The notes beneath the pieces are model-generated. The model did not search any database and was not told the DNA's origin. It saw only the letters and a list, made by a program, of their open reading frames with translations. A DNA stretch of 64,000 nt from Caryophanales bacterium UBA4856 (GTDB lineage Bacteria > Bacillota_I > Bacilli_A > RFN20 > CAG-288), in assembly GCA_002399765.1 (NCBI GenBank), contig DHEG01000015.1, positions 70,973 through 134,972 on the forward strand, in the 5' to 3' direction. Positions 50,314 through 58,758 of this stretch are shown piece by piece; position 1 is the first letter of the stretch; each line of letters starts with the position of its first letter. Made by a program: the position numbers and the translations under genes.

Positions 50314-50481
50314 GGTGTCGGGGTTAAACCCCTGAGAAAAGATTCCGCATTTACCCAACTATCCTATAGAAACGAATGCGGCAGAAGGCTGGGCCTTCAG
50401 GCGTCACAAATTGAGATCTCACGGCAGGTATCTCGTTGTGACACCACCCCTGCCAAGGAAGATCCCAAGAAAGGATAGAAA
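50314..50481 (+). promoter_or_regulatory. Highly structured leader RNA, candidate riboswitch
   Basis: The roughly 168-base leader can form many perfect helices. The closing stem is GGTGTC (50314-50319) with GACACC (50440-50445). Hairpin A is GGGGT/ACCCC at 50320-50332. Hairpin B is CCGCATT/AATGCGG at 50345-50351 and 50375-50381. Hairpin C is GAAGGC/GCCTTC at 50384-50398. Hairpin D is GTCACAA/TTGTGAC at 50403-50409 and 50436-50442, with inner GAGAT/ATCTC. The D loop GGCAGG (50423-50428) is complementary to CCTGCC (50449-50454), a possible pseudoknot. The closing stem and hairpin D compete for 3 bases. No match to a class I know. AAAGGA precedes the ATG. Confidence 0.55.
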
Positions 50482-52365
50482 ATGTCTTGGGAACGTAGAA
50501 GGAATATGATGCTCCTTTGCATTGTGTTGATGGCAATACTGATTGCCGTAATCCTTAGGGAAGGATTTGGCTTTGTCGGTGGTTTCGCCTTGCTTTCTCC
50601 GAGCTGGTTTGTGGCTCTCGCTGCCGCAGTGATAGTCGCGATCAACATGATAGTCGAGATGATCCAAACGTTTCGGTCTGGGAAAGTGGGAGTAGACATT
50701 TTGGCTCTTACGGCCATTTTCGTAACCTTATTCATCGATGACAAATTCGGGAACGTGACTATCGAGGGCTATTGGGCTTCACTGATGATAATGGTAATGA
50801 TTACCGGTGGCCAGGCGCTGGAAGATTATGCCAGCAACAAAGCGCGGGCCAACCTGACCTTCCTTTTGAACCACAATCCAACCACAGCCCATGTCGTCAA
50901 AGACAGAATAGAAAAGGATGTCGACGTCAATTCGGTAAAGCCAGGGGACATACTCTCGATACGTACCGGGGAGTCCATACCAGTCGATGGAAGAGTCTTG
51001 AAGGGTCAGTCATACCTTGATGAATCCTCGATAAGCGGTGAATCGGCCTTGGTAGAGGCAACAGTTGGGACTGTTGTCCTATCGGGGGCCGTAAATGGCG
51101 ATTCCCCTTTGACCATCGTAGCGTTGAAGACGGCAAAGACAAGCCAGTTTCAGACTATCGTCGAACTCGTGAAAGAAGCCGAGAGCAAACCTAGCAAATT
51201 CGTGCGTGTGGCAGATAGATACGCCGTGCCATTCACCCTCGTCTCTTACCTTATCGCCGGCTTGGCTTGGCTTATCTATTGGGCCTTGAACGAAGACGCC
51301 TCGGTTGGCGAAGGATTTAGGAGAGCCGCTGAAGTTTTGGTCGTGGCATCACCTTGCCCATTGATATTGGCAGCCCCCATAGCCCTAGTATCAGGAATGA
51401 GTCGGTCTTCCAAGAACGGGATCATAGTCAAGAATTCCGATGCCCTGGAGAGGCTTGCGGCCGTGAAGACCATCGCTTTCGACAAGACCGGGACGATAAC
51501 CAAAGGCGTTTTGGTGGTGGATGGGGTGTTCCCCACCGACGGAATCACCTCCGATGGCCTGGCTATCCTTACCGCCAGCGCAGAGCAAAACTCCAGCCAT
51601 ATCGTCGCCAGGTCACTGGTGGATTACGTAGGCAAAAAAGCGCTATTGCCAGTGGAAGGGGTAAAGGAGATTCCCGGAAATGGTCTTTTGGCTAATGTCC
51701 AGGGGCACCAGGTGAAACTGGGCAAACGGGCTTTTGTCCTTCCGGACAAAGAAGGCAAGATAAACGAAACCTCGACATTCGTTTCAATAGATGGAAGATA
51801 CGCCGGATACATAACCTTCAAAGACATCGTGAGGCCAGAGTCGCGGAAGACACTTGAGAAACTGACCAGCTTAGGCATCAAGAAAACCATTTTGCTTACT
51901 GGTGACAACGAAAGGATTGCCCAAGAAGTAGCCAAGGAAGTGGGTATTACGGACATCAAGGCAAATTGCCTGCCCCAAGACAAGATAGACGCCATAACAT
52001 CACTAGGTAAAGAAGACAAGCCAATCGCAATGGTTGGGGATGGCATAAACGACGCCCCGGTCTTGGCTGCTGCCGATGTCGGTTTGGCGATGGGCGCCAG
52101 AGGCTCGGCAGCAGCGGCTCAATCTGCCGATATGGTCATACTTGTGGACGATTTCGCAAAGGTGGCGAAGAGCGTCGCGATATCGAAAGAGACTCTTAGG
52201 ATTGCCCGGCAGTCGGTCTTGATTGGAATCTTCCTGTCCCTTCTTTTGGAAGTCATTGCCGCAACGGGAATAATTCCGGCCTTGATCGGGGCTTGCCTGC
52301 AGGAAGGGGTCGACCTGGTTTCAATATTCTCCGCCCTTAGGGCATTGCGAGACAATAAAAAATAG
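50482..52365 (+). CDS. P1B-type heavy-metal-transporting ATPase (SPC class)
   Basis: The 627-residue transporter has no N-terminal metal-binding domain. It has eight likely membrane segments, TM6 motif SPCP (290-293), phosphorylation motif DKTGT (D334) and GDGINDAPVLAAADVG. The nucleotide-binding HP dipeptide is SHI. An SPC motif points to the P1B-4 group that exports cobalt, iron or nickel-like ions, but the TM8 motif reads QEGVDLVSIFSALR where that group usually has HEG. The metal is therefore uncertain. A large structured leader lies between promoter and gene, and a broken yccF gene follows. Confidence 0.88.
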   Translation: MSWERRRNMMLLCIVLMAILIAVILREGFGFVGGFALLSPSWFVALAAAVIVAINMIVEMIQTFRSGKVGVDILALTAIFVTLFIDDKFGNVTIEGYWASLMIMVMITGGQALEDYASNKARANLTFLLNHNPTTAHVVKDRIEKDVDVNSVKPGDILSIRTGESIPVDGRVLKGQSYLDESSISGESALVEATVGTVVLSGAVNGDSPLTIVALKTAKTSQFQTIVELVKEAESKPSKFVRVADRYAVPFTLVSYLIAGLAWLIYWALNEDASVGEGFRRAAEVLVVASPCPLILAAPIALVSGMSRSSKNGIIVKNSDALERLAAVKTIAFDKTGTITKGVLVVDGVFPTDGITSDGLAILTASAEQNSSHIVARSLVDYVGKKALLPVEGVKEIPGNGLLANVQGHQVKLGKRAFVLPDKEGKINETSTFVSIDGRYAGYITFKDIVRPESRKTLEKLTSLGIKKTILLTGDNERIAQEVAKEVGITDIKANCLPQDKIDAITSLGKEDKPIAMVGDGINDAPVLAAADVGLAMGARGSAAAAQSADMVILVDDFAKVAKSVAISKETLRIARQSVLIGIFLSLLLEVIAATGIIPALIGACLQEGVDLVSIFSALRALRDNKK

Positions 52366-52403
52366 AATATGTGCTTTAATTAATCGAGGCAACGAAAAGG
52401 AGG

Positions 52404-52766
52404 ACAATAGGAAATGTTTTGTGGTTGGTGCTGGGTGGCTTCGTCTGGGCCGTGGTGCTATTCGTATTGGGCATTGCCTACTGTCTTACCATCGTCTTAA
52501 TACCCATAGGGTTAGGATGCTTTAAGATGGCCTCCTACGTGCTTTGGCCATTCGGTAGGGAAATCAAGACCTCTTCGGGAACGCTGTCTACGGTACTAAA
52601 CGTCATCTAGATAATCTTCGGAGGTTTGGAGATGGCGCTGGGTTTGGTCATTACCGGGGCTTTGCTGTTCATTACGATAATCGGGATTTCTTTCTCCAAA
52701 ATATATTTCGAACTCGCAAGGCTTTGCCTGTTCCCGGTTGGTGCCCAAGTTGTCAAAAAGGCCTAA
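52404..52766 (+). pseudogene. yccF: YccF (DUF307) membrane protein gene, interrupted
   Basis: A single frame encodes both YccF repeats: TIGNVLWLVLGGFVWAVV to VLWPFGREIK, then IIFGGLEMALGLVITGALLF to CLFPVG. A TAG at 52608-52610 splits it where homologues have tryptophan (NVIW), consistent with a TGG to TAG change. The expected start codon is also missing: the frame reads AGG ACA ATA GGA AAT after an AAAAGGAGG site. A good GGAGG (52620-52624) stands 7 bases before an in-frame ATG (52632), so the second half could still be made alone. Confidence 0.75.
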
Positions 52767-52786
52767 TCTTATTTTCCCCTTAAGCC

Positions 52787-52814
52787 TTGCATTGTCCTAA
52801 CAACGGGGTATAAT
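52787..52814 (+). promoter_or_regulatory. tRNA-Pro promoter
   Basis: TTGCAT (52787-52792) and TATAAT (52809-52814) are 16 bases apart and lie 12 bases before the mature tRNA start. Confidence 0.75.
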
Positions 52815-52826
52815 TTAGAACGCGCT

Positions 52827-52903
52827 TGGGACATAGCGCAGCTTGGTAGCGCACTTCCTTGGGGTGGAAGGGGTCGTGAGTTCGAATCTCACTGTTCCAA
52901 CCA
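52827..52903 (+). tRNA. tRNA-Pro (anticodon GGG)
   Basis: A complete cloverleaf can be drawn. The acceptor TGGGACA pairs with TGTTCCA, the D arm is GCGC/GCGC, and the anticodon stem CTTCC/GGAAG encloses loop TTGGGGT with anticodon GGG. The T arm is GTGAG/CTCAC with loop TTCGAAT, and CCA is encoded. It reads proline codons CCC and CCU. A strong promoter and a perfect terminator make it a single-gene unit. The first pair is U-A rather than the C-G common in bacterial tRNA-Pro. Confidence 0.93.
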
Positions 52904-52920
52904 TTAGTGATTATGTCGTG

Positions 52921-52950
52921 AAAAGCCAACCGCAAAAGGTTGGCTTTTTT
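52921..52950 (+). terminator. Rho-independent terminator of tRNA-Pro
   Basis: AAAAGCCAACC (52921-52931) pairs perfectly with GGTTGGCTTTT (52938-52948) around loop GCAAAA, followed by more T. It is 17 bases after the tRNA CCA end. Confidence 0.92.
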
Positions 52951-52958
52951 GCTGGATT

Positions 52959-53141
52959 TCAATATTCAGGAACCTTAACTGGCAACGAGCATAAGAGAGG
53001 CCTGTCCTCCGCTTCCATAACTATGCCGCTTACGATTTCCAATTCGCAAAAGAAAGCTTGGTAAGACCCTCTTTGCCTGTGCATGACGAAAGCATTCACC
53101 AGAATCCCGTCATACCCTTTTTTGGCTAGGTCATAGAACAT
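52959..53141 (-). CDS. Possible small protein of unknown function
   Basis: A 60-codon frame begins MFYDLAKKGYDGILVNAFV and ends CSLPVKVPEY. The composition is plausible for a protein, but no ribosome site precedes the ATG, an in-frame stop lies just upstream, and no family is recognised. It could be a remnant or a chance frame in the 450-base gap between the tRNA and the next gene. Confidence 0.25.
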   Translation of the reverse strand: MFYDLAKKGYDGILVNAFVMHRQRGSYQAFFCELEIVSGIVMEAEDRPLLCSLPVKVPEY

Positions 53142-53225
53142 CTTGGATGCTCAACTCAATCAACAAATATCAATTTGTTTGACGATGCATTTGAAGAATA
53201 CAACCCTTTTTGAAACATGAGGGTG

Positions 53226-54905
53226 TTATTCGGTAACAGTCCACCCCTTACCGGTCAGGAAATTCCAGAGCCGGTTGAAGAACAGGGTTATGGATTCCCA
53301 AGCCATTTGCCACCAATTTTCCTCTTCATATGTCCTCTCCATGACCTTGATGTTTATGGAGCCTTCAAAGGAAGTGCCGTCGGTCCTAACTGCCCGGTAT
53401 TCCAACTCGTAAGTTCCGGGGAGGGAAGGAGTCGAAAGATAGCCGTCAGCATTTACGTAGACTTCGGCTAACGATTCGCCTTGGTTCTCCAATGCCCTCA
53501 TGACTATCGACTTGATCTGATCCGAAGTAAGGGGATTGTCCGCTGATGCGATGATGGCATCCGTCAGTAGGAAAACGGGTGGGAAATCCTCGAGTATGTG
53601 GACAACCACGCCAAAGCTGCCGACGTTGCCCGAAGTATCGTTTGCCAAGACATTTACCGAATAATCGCCCACCTTCTTGGGGATTTCGGTTTCGAGGCGA
53701 AGGGTGCCGCTTACGTTTCCGTCCGTCTCGTCCTGAGCCTTGAAGAAGGAGAGGAACTCAGCATCGCTGGTTTGGACAAACTCCGTAACTCCCAAAGTGA
53801 TTTGGTTTCCGGATCCTTCTTTCAAAGAGACCACCGGCCCAAGGGTATCCCTAACCACAAGAGTGAAGTCCTCCTCAGCCGTGTTTCCCGAAGAATCGCT
53901 AACCCGGGTACTGAGCGTATGGGAGCCGATATCGGAATTAGTCAAAGTCACGCTGGAGGTGAGAGAAACGGAGTCAAGTTTGAATGTCAAGGATCCCACG
54001 GTCCCACCATTATCCAAAGCGTTGTCCGTGACCTCGAAATAGGTACGCAAGGAGCTCTCGGACAGGGTATCGCCCGGCACGAATGACAAAGTAGAGCCGC
54101 TCTTGAGCTTTATCGTCGGCTTTACGATGTCCAATACTTCTATGACCAAAGTCGCAGATGCGGTCTGGCCGTAACTGTCCTCGGCATTGATGACAACTGA
54201 ATAGGTCCCTATCTTGGTCGGGTCGTATTTCTCTCTTTCGCTTTCGGTTATGGTCACTTCACATTCGGCCCCGAAATAGTCATAGGAAGAAATCGAGGAT
54301 ATTATTTCGTCAATCGTCGGGGCATCATCGACGTTTACGCTTATGGTGTGAGACTCTCCGTCCATCAATTCGATTCCACCCTCATAGGAGTAAAAGCCGT
54401 TCAGCTCGACGGTGCGGATGTCAATGTCCTCCTCGACTTCCAAATAGACTTTCGCAGAGGCGAGGCTTTGCGCAAAATCGCTGGTCATTATCACCGCCGA
54501 CCAATCGTCTTCCTGCTCAAAGGCCACACCTTCTTTTTTGGAAATATCCGCGCCCTCGCTCCAGGCAATGTCAAACCACCCGACATATTCCTGGTAACCA
54601 TTTGCAAGTATCAATTCCTGACCGGATTTGAGCATGACGGAAAAAAAGGCGATGTTATGGCTGTCCTGGAAAGAGAACTTTTGGGGAAGGATGAAGGCAT
54701 ATGACTTATTCGCGGAAATGGTAAGATCGGCAAGGCTAAGGGAGAAGTATTGCGCACTGACGCCCGTAGAGGTGTTGGGGCTGAACTGCTTCAGAAGATT
54801 GGCGGACGAGGGATTGAGAAACCCTTTGGCCGGAGCAAAGGATTGCAATGACATCAAGGTCAGCAGGCCGGCGAAACCACCTGCGATGCTCTTTAGGGTC
54901 CTCAT
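53226..54905 (-). CDS. Exported protein with Ig-like repeats
   Basis: The 559-residue protein starts with a signal peptide (MRTLKSIAGGFAGLLTLMSL, cleavage likely after the SFAPAKG region). It continues with an N-terminal domain of about 170 residues and then three or four tandem beta-sandwich modules. These modules carry DUF5011/HYR-like signatures: IVKPTIKLKSGS, DTLGPVVSLKEGS and EDFPPVFLLTD, each near 80-90 residues. It ends with an aromatic amphipathic segment (WWQMAWESITLFFNRLWNFL) that may attach it to the membrane. No sortase motif is seen. It is probably an adhesin-like surface protein of unknown ligand. Confidence 0.75.
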   Translation of the reverse strand: MRTLKSIAGGFAGLLTLMSLQSFAPAKGFLNPSSANLLKQFSPNTSTGVSAQYFSLSLADLTISANKSYAFILPQKFSFQDSHNIAFFSVMLKSGQELILANGYQEYVGWFDIAWSEGADISKKEGVAFEQEDDWSAVIMTSDFAQSLASAKVYLEVEEDIDIRTVELNGFYSYEGGIELMDGESHTISVNVDDAPTIDEIISSISSYDYFGAECEVTITESEREKYDPTKIGTYSVVINAEDSYGQTASATLVIEVLDIVKPTIKLKSGSTLSFVPGDTLSESSLRTYFEVTDNALDNGGTVGSLTFKLDSVSLTSSVTLTNSDIGSHTLSTRVSDSSGNTAEEDFTLVVRDTLGPVVSLKEGSGNQITLGVTEFVQTSDAEFLSFFKAQDETDGNVSGTLRLETEIPKKVGDYSVNVLANDTSGNVGSFGVVVHILEDFPPVFLLTDAIIASADNPLTSDQIKSIVMRALENQGESLAEVYVNADGYLSTPSLPGTYELEYRAVRTDGTSFEGSINIKVMERTYEEENWWQMAWESITLFFNRLWNFLTGKGWTVTE

Positions 54906-54970
54906 ATGGCAAGCACACCCCCAAAAACCACTTCGCAATAGCCAACGGACTTCGTTTCGTAAGACATTTC

Positions 54971-55024
54971 AAAAGCCTCCTATAGCTGTTACGCCAATCA
55001 AATAGGAACCTATAGGAGGCTTTT
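54971..55024 (-). terminator. Long-stem terminator of the copB operon
   Basis: AAAAGCCTCCTATAG (54971-54985) and CTATAGGAGGCTTTT (55010-55024) form a perfect 15-bp stem around a 24-base loop, ending 2 bases from the stop codon of the gene at 55026-55493. It has T runs in both directions but serves the minus-strand unit. Confidence 0.75.
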
Positions 55025-55025
55025 T

Positions 55026-55493
55026 CTAATCCTGGGTAGTGATTATCTTTTCCCTGTTTCCCTTCACGGCTATGCCAAGATTCCCTATGTCCGTGATGGT
55101 GCGCTTGGCGGAGGAAATGATTCCGTCGACTTTCGCGGGATCGAGTTTGGCAAAAGCGTCTTTTGTGGAGAGATCATATCTGTTGTGATTGGCCGTATTG
55201 AGCGCTTTCCAAGGTATGTTCCTGAACACCTTCAAATCAGGGCATTCCAAAGGAATCTTGCCAGTGAAGATGAGGACGGCGATAATGGGATATCCGGCAT
55301 AATGTTGCCAGTAGGTGGCATTGTCGTTTGAGGAATAGCAAACCCCGTCGACCTTTACGGTATATTCCTTGCTCCTATCCGAAGAAGTGACAAGGAAGGT
55401 CTGATCATCGTCTTTGGCTACTCTTTGGTCGGCTATGGCCGTGAAAGCTTCCAGCACCTTGGAAACAGGGATCTCCTTCTTTGCCTTTTCCAT
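55026..55493 (-). CDS. Unknown protein linked to the copper ATPase gene
   Basis: The 155-residue protein is probably soluble and has no membrane segment, signal or His/Met-rich metal tract. Its N-terminal helix (SKVLEAFTAIADQRVA) precedes a beta-rich core with TFLVTSSDRSKEYTVKVDGVCYSS and an aromatic YWQHYAGYPIIAVLIFTG segment. Two cysteines are present. AAAGAGG precedes the ATG. It lies 17 bases downstream of copB and shares its terminator, so it is co-transcribed, but no role in copper handling can be shown. Confidence 0.65.
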   Translation of the reverse strand: MEKAKKEIPVSKVLEAFTAIADQRVAKDDDQTFLVTSSDRSKEYTVKVDGVCYSSNDNATYWQHYAGYPIIAVLIFTGKIPLECPDLKVFRNIPWKALNTANHNRYDLSTKDAFAKLDPAKVDGIISSAKRTITDIGNLGIAVKGNREKIITTQD

Positions 55494-55510
55494 GCGAAGT
55501 CCTCTTTTAG

Positions 55511-57694
55511 CTACTCTATTTTATACAGTCGCATGGACATGGCATTGATGGACACGATGACGGTAGACAACGCCATCAAGAGAGCGCTGAGCCAGGGCGC
55601 AATCTCAAAGCCATAGGATGCGAAAACGCCAGCGGCGATCGGAAGGGCAAGGATGTTATAGAGCGTGGCCCATACAAGGTTCTCTATCATCTTGACGAAA
55701 GTCAGCCTGCTGAGCTTAAGGGTCCAGTACACCGCGAGGGGATTGCTGTTTACCAAGATGACGTCCGCAGACTGCTTGGCAATGTCCGTACCAGCACCCA
55801 CTGCTATCCCCAAGTCGCTGGCGGCCAAGGCGGGGCCATCGTTTATGCCATCGCCAACCATGACAACCTTTCTGCCCTTGGCCTTAAGGGTTTCGATCTT
55901 TCGGTCCTTCTCTTCCGGCTTCACGTCTGAAATGTAGGAAGACATATGCAATGAATCGGCTACGTATTTAGCGGCATTGGCATTGTCGCCCGTGAGCAGG
56001 ACGGTTTCTATCGAAGGATTAAGTTTCGCCATTGCTTCCTTGGCCTTTTTACGGATGGTATCGCCAAGGTAAATGGCAGCGACGGGTCTGTCGTCAATGA
56101 CAACTATGTCCAAAGTGAAACTTGAATTCGCGTTTAAGGCTATGGGGCTTTCCTTGAAGTAACGTGGGCTAACCACTTTCACGTCCTTGCCCTCCACGAT
56201 TCCTTCTATCCCAATTCCGGGAAGGGCTTTGAAGGAAGAGACTTCCCGAACCTTAAGGCCCTTCTTGGAAGCGTATTCGCAAATGCCTTTGTCCAAAGGA
56301 TGAGAAGAGAGGGTGGCCAAGGAGGAAGCCAAAGCCAGGGAATCAGCGATATCTACGCCATCCAAGATGGCGACGACCTTTTCCACCTTGAATTTTCCTT
56401 CCGTCAAAGTGCCGGTCTTGTCGAACACAACGGTCTTTGCGTTATGGGCATCCTCGAAAGCAGTGCGGTTCTTGATGAGGATACCGCTCTTGGAGGCCAT
56501 GCTAGTCGAGATCGAAGTAACCAAGGGAATCGCCAAACCAAGGGCATGGGGACAAGTTATCACTATCACCGATACGACCCTTTCGACGACAGATTCCGCA
56601 TCCGCTCCCAAAGAAGACCAAACTATGGCGGTTACGACGCTGGCAGTCAATGCCAAATAGAAGAGGTATTTTGCGGCGGTATCGGCAATTCTTTCGGTTT
56701 TGGATTTCGAGTTCAGCGCTTGGTTTACCAAGCTTACGATCTGGGAGGCGAAGGAATCCCGACCGACCTTTTCTACCCTTAACCTTATCGTGCCATCAAG
56801 GTTGACAGTCCCCCCGATGACTCTGTCATCTTCATGCTTTGTCAGGGGAATCGCCTCTCCGGTAATCATTGATTCGTCAACGGATGTTTCACCGCTTTCT
56901 ATTTTGCCATCGGCTGGTATCTTTTCCCCTGGCTTGACCAACAGCAAGTCACCGGGTTTGACCTGGCTCAAGGCCATATCCATGATCATGTCGTGGGCAT
57001 GGATCATATGCACTTTGGAAGGCAGCAAGGAAGCCAGGCCGATAAGAGAGCCCTTTGCGCCCATAGTCGATTTCATCTCGATGAAATGGCCGAGCAGCAT
57101 TACGTCAACAAGGGTAGCCATTTCCCAGAAAAAGTCTTTCCCTTCCCCATCGGGGGTAAATACCAAATAGGTCGAATAGCCAAAGGAAATGATTACCGCC
57201 AGACTTACCAAGGTCATCATCCCCGGCGAGAGCTTCTTGACCTCCTTTACCATCCCCTTGAAGAAAGGCCAGCCACCATAGACCAAGATGACGGTAGCGA
57301 TGGCCAATACTATGTAGCCCACATAAGCGGGGAGATTGAAATCGACATTGAAGAACGACATAAACGAGCCGGAAAGCAACAGAACGGGAAAGGTCAATAC
57401 GGTGGAAACCGCAAACCTCACCAGGAAATCCTTGGCCATATCCATATGGTGTTTGCCTCCCATATCCATATGGCCCATATCCATGCCACAGGAATCCCCA
57501 TTCATGTCCATGTCACCGGGCATATCCATGGAAGGTCCCATGGCCATTCCAGGCATGTCCTTCATGTGTTTCTTGCCTTCTGCTTTGGATGAGTTCATAT
57601 CCATATCGTCATCGCAGCAACTCATCTTTTCTTTCCTGTCGCCCATGTCCATCCCACATTCATCGCATTTCTTCTCTTTGTCATCGTTTTCCAT
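55511..57694 (-). CDS. copB: CopB-type copper-exporting P1B ATPase
   Basis: The 727-residue pump has a metal-binding N terminus with 20 methionines, 5 cysteines and 4 histidines in the first 87 residues. Eight membrane segments follow, with TM6 motif CPH (381-383), phosphorylation motif DKTGT (D425), SSHPLD with the nucleotide-binding histidine, and [19 protein letters not shown] is the mark of the P1B-3 CopB group, which exports Cu2+ or Cu+. It is first in a two-gene unit and is divergent from an aldo/keto reductase. No CopY or CsoR gene is within the window. Confidence 0.92.
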   Translation of the reverse strand: MENDDKEKKCDECGMDMGDRKEKMSCCDDDMDMNSSKAEGKKHMKDMPGMAMGPSMDMPGDMDMNGDSCGMDMGHMDMGGKHHMDMAKDFLVRFAVSTVLTFPVLLLSGSFMSFFNVDFNLPAYVGYIVLAIATVILVYGGWPFFKGMVKEVKKLSPGMMTLVSLAVIISFGYSTYLVFTPDGEGKDFFWEMATLVDVMLLGHFIEMKSTMGAKGSLIGLASLLPSKVHMIHAHDMIMDMALSQVKPGDLLLVKPGEKIPADGKIESGETSVDESMITGEAIPLTKHEDDRVIGGTVNLDGTIRLRVEKVGRDSFASQIVSLVNQALNSKSKTERIADTAAKYLFYLALTASVVTAIVWSSLGADAESVVERVVSVIVITCPHALGLAIPLVTSISTSMASKSGILIKNRTAFEDAHNAKTVVFDKTGTLTEGKFKVEKVVAILDGVDIADSLALASSLATLSSHPLDKGICEYASKKGLKVREVSSFKALPGIGIEGIVEGKDVKVVSPRYFKESPIALNANSSFTLDIVVIDDRPVAAIYLGDTIRKKAKEAMAKLNPSIETVLLTGDNANAAKYVADSLHMSSYISDVKPEEKDRKIETLKAKGRKVVMVGDGINDGPALAASDLGIAVGAGTDIAKQSADVILVNSNPLAVYWTLKLSRLTFVKMIENLVWATLYNILALPIAAGVFASYGFEIAPWLSALLMALSTVIVSINAMSMRLYKIE

Positions 57695-57838
57695 GGATTC
57701 AAGCCCCTGTCTTTGTGCTTCCCATTATCATTTGGGCTTTTGCAAAAAGACAGCGATATCATTTTCAAACTCATCCAAGCATTCAGTTAAGAACGTTCAA
57801 AACAAAGAAGGTACAATCTAGCCAAAGGAGAAGGCAAA

Positions 57839-58654
57839 ATGGATTACGTGGAACTAAAGAGCGGAGCAGACATCCCAATACTAGGGACTGGAACCAATAC
57901 TTTCGGAAAAGAAGGCAATCAGTATATGGGCAAACTGAATGGTGATTTTGCCCCGGTAGTATCGGCGATAGAGATCGGTTATCGCCTTATCGATTGTGCC
58001 GTCATGTATCGCAACCAAAAGACAGTGGGCAAGGGGATAGCGGCAAGCGGGATCGAACGAGAAAGGCTGTTTTTGACTTCAAAGATCCCACCTGAACCGG
58101 ACTGGCATGCCGCCGCTACCGAAGAGGAGATCGAGGCCACTGTCGACAATACGCTGAAAGACCTAGGCACGGACTACTTGGATTTGTTCTTGATCCATCA
58201 TCCTTCCGTTGATGACGAAGACAATCTCCGGATTTGGAAAGCGTTGGAGAAGGAAGTGTCAAAAGGAAAGATCAAGTCACTTGGAGTATCAAATTTTTCC
58301 AATAGCCAACTTGATTACATCATAGAGAACGGAGACATATTCCCTACGGTCAACCAAATCGAATCCCATCCAGGCAATTGGAACGACTCGGTGATTGCCC
58401 ATTGCCAGGAAAAGGGCGTTGTTCCCGAAGCCTGGTCTCCCCTAGCCGGGGCAAAAGGCCAGACTTTGGATACTTTGAGCAAGATAGGCGAGAAGTATGG
58501 CAAGACTTGGTCCCAAGTCCTGCTTCGCTATCAGGTTCAGCGCGGGGTGATAGTCATACCCAAGTCGCATGATCCTCGGCACCAAAGAGAGGATTTCGAG
58601 GTGTTTGACTTCGAATTGAGTCAAAAGGAAATGACCGAAATCGCCTCGCTTTAG
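57839..58654 (+). CDS. Aldo/keto reductase
   Basis: The 271-residue NADPH-dependent carbonyl reductase has a TIM barrel. The catalytic tetrad is recognisable: Asp and Tyr in IDCAVMYRNQ, Lys in FLTSKIPP and His in LFLIHHPS. VSNFSNSQLDYI, NQIESHP and the coenzyme segment VIVIPKSHDPRHQRED follow. AAAGGAG precedes the ATG. It is single-gene and divergent from copB. The physiological aldehyde is unknown. Confidence 0.9.
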   Translation: MDYVELKSGADIPILGTGTNTFGKEGNQYMGKLNGDFAPVVSAIEIGYRLIDCAVMYRNQKTVGKGIAASGIERERLFLTSKIPPEPDWHAAATEEEIEATVDNTLKDLGTDYLDLFLIHHPSVDDEDNLRIWKALEKEVSKGKIKSLGVSNFSNSQLDYIIENGDIFPTVNQIESHPGNWNDSVIAHCQEKGVVPEAWSPLAGAKGQTLDTLSKIGEKYGKTWSQVLLRYQVQRGVIVIPKSHDPRHQREDFEVFDFELSQKEMTEIASL

Positions 58655-58722
58655 GACACGGCCAAAGCCCGATGATTTGTTTCTGTAGCACCTAATATCG
58701 GTAATATTTATAATATTTAGGC

Positions 58723-58739
58723 TTTGTCCAAAGGACAAA
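58723..58739 (+). promoter_or_regulatory. Hairpin in the alaS leader
   Basis: TTTGTCC (58723-58729) and GGACAAA (58733-58739) form a perfect 7-bp hairpin with an AAA loop, 20 bases before the alaS ATG and downstream of a TATAAT box near 58709-58714. It is too short for a T-box and has no T run. It may affect stability or be a protein site. Confidence 0.3.
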
Positions 58740-58758
58740 TCACTTGGGAGAAGACAAA

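Noticed and set aside
52827-53225. Integration site scar at tRNA-Pro
   Set aside because: There is no integrase and no repeat of the tRNA 3' end that I can find; the tRNA has its own terminator and intact CCA.
58655-58758. T-box leader for alaS
   Set aside because: The region is about 100 bases, with a 7-bp hairpin but no T-box sequence or terminator.
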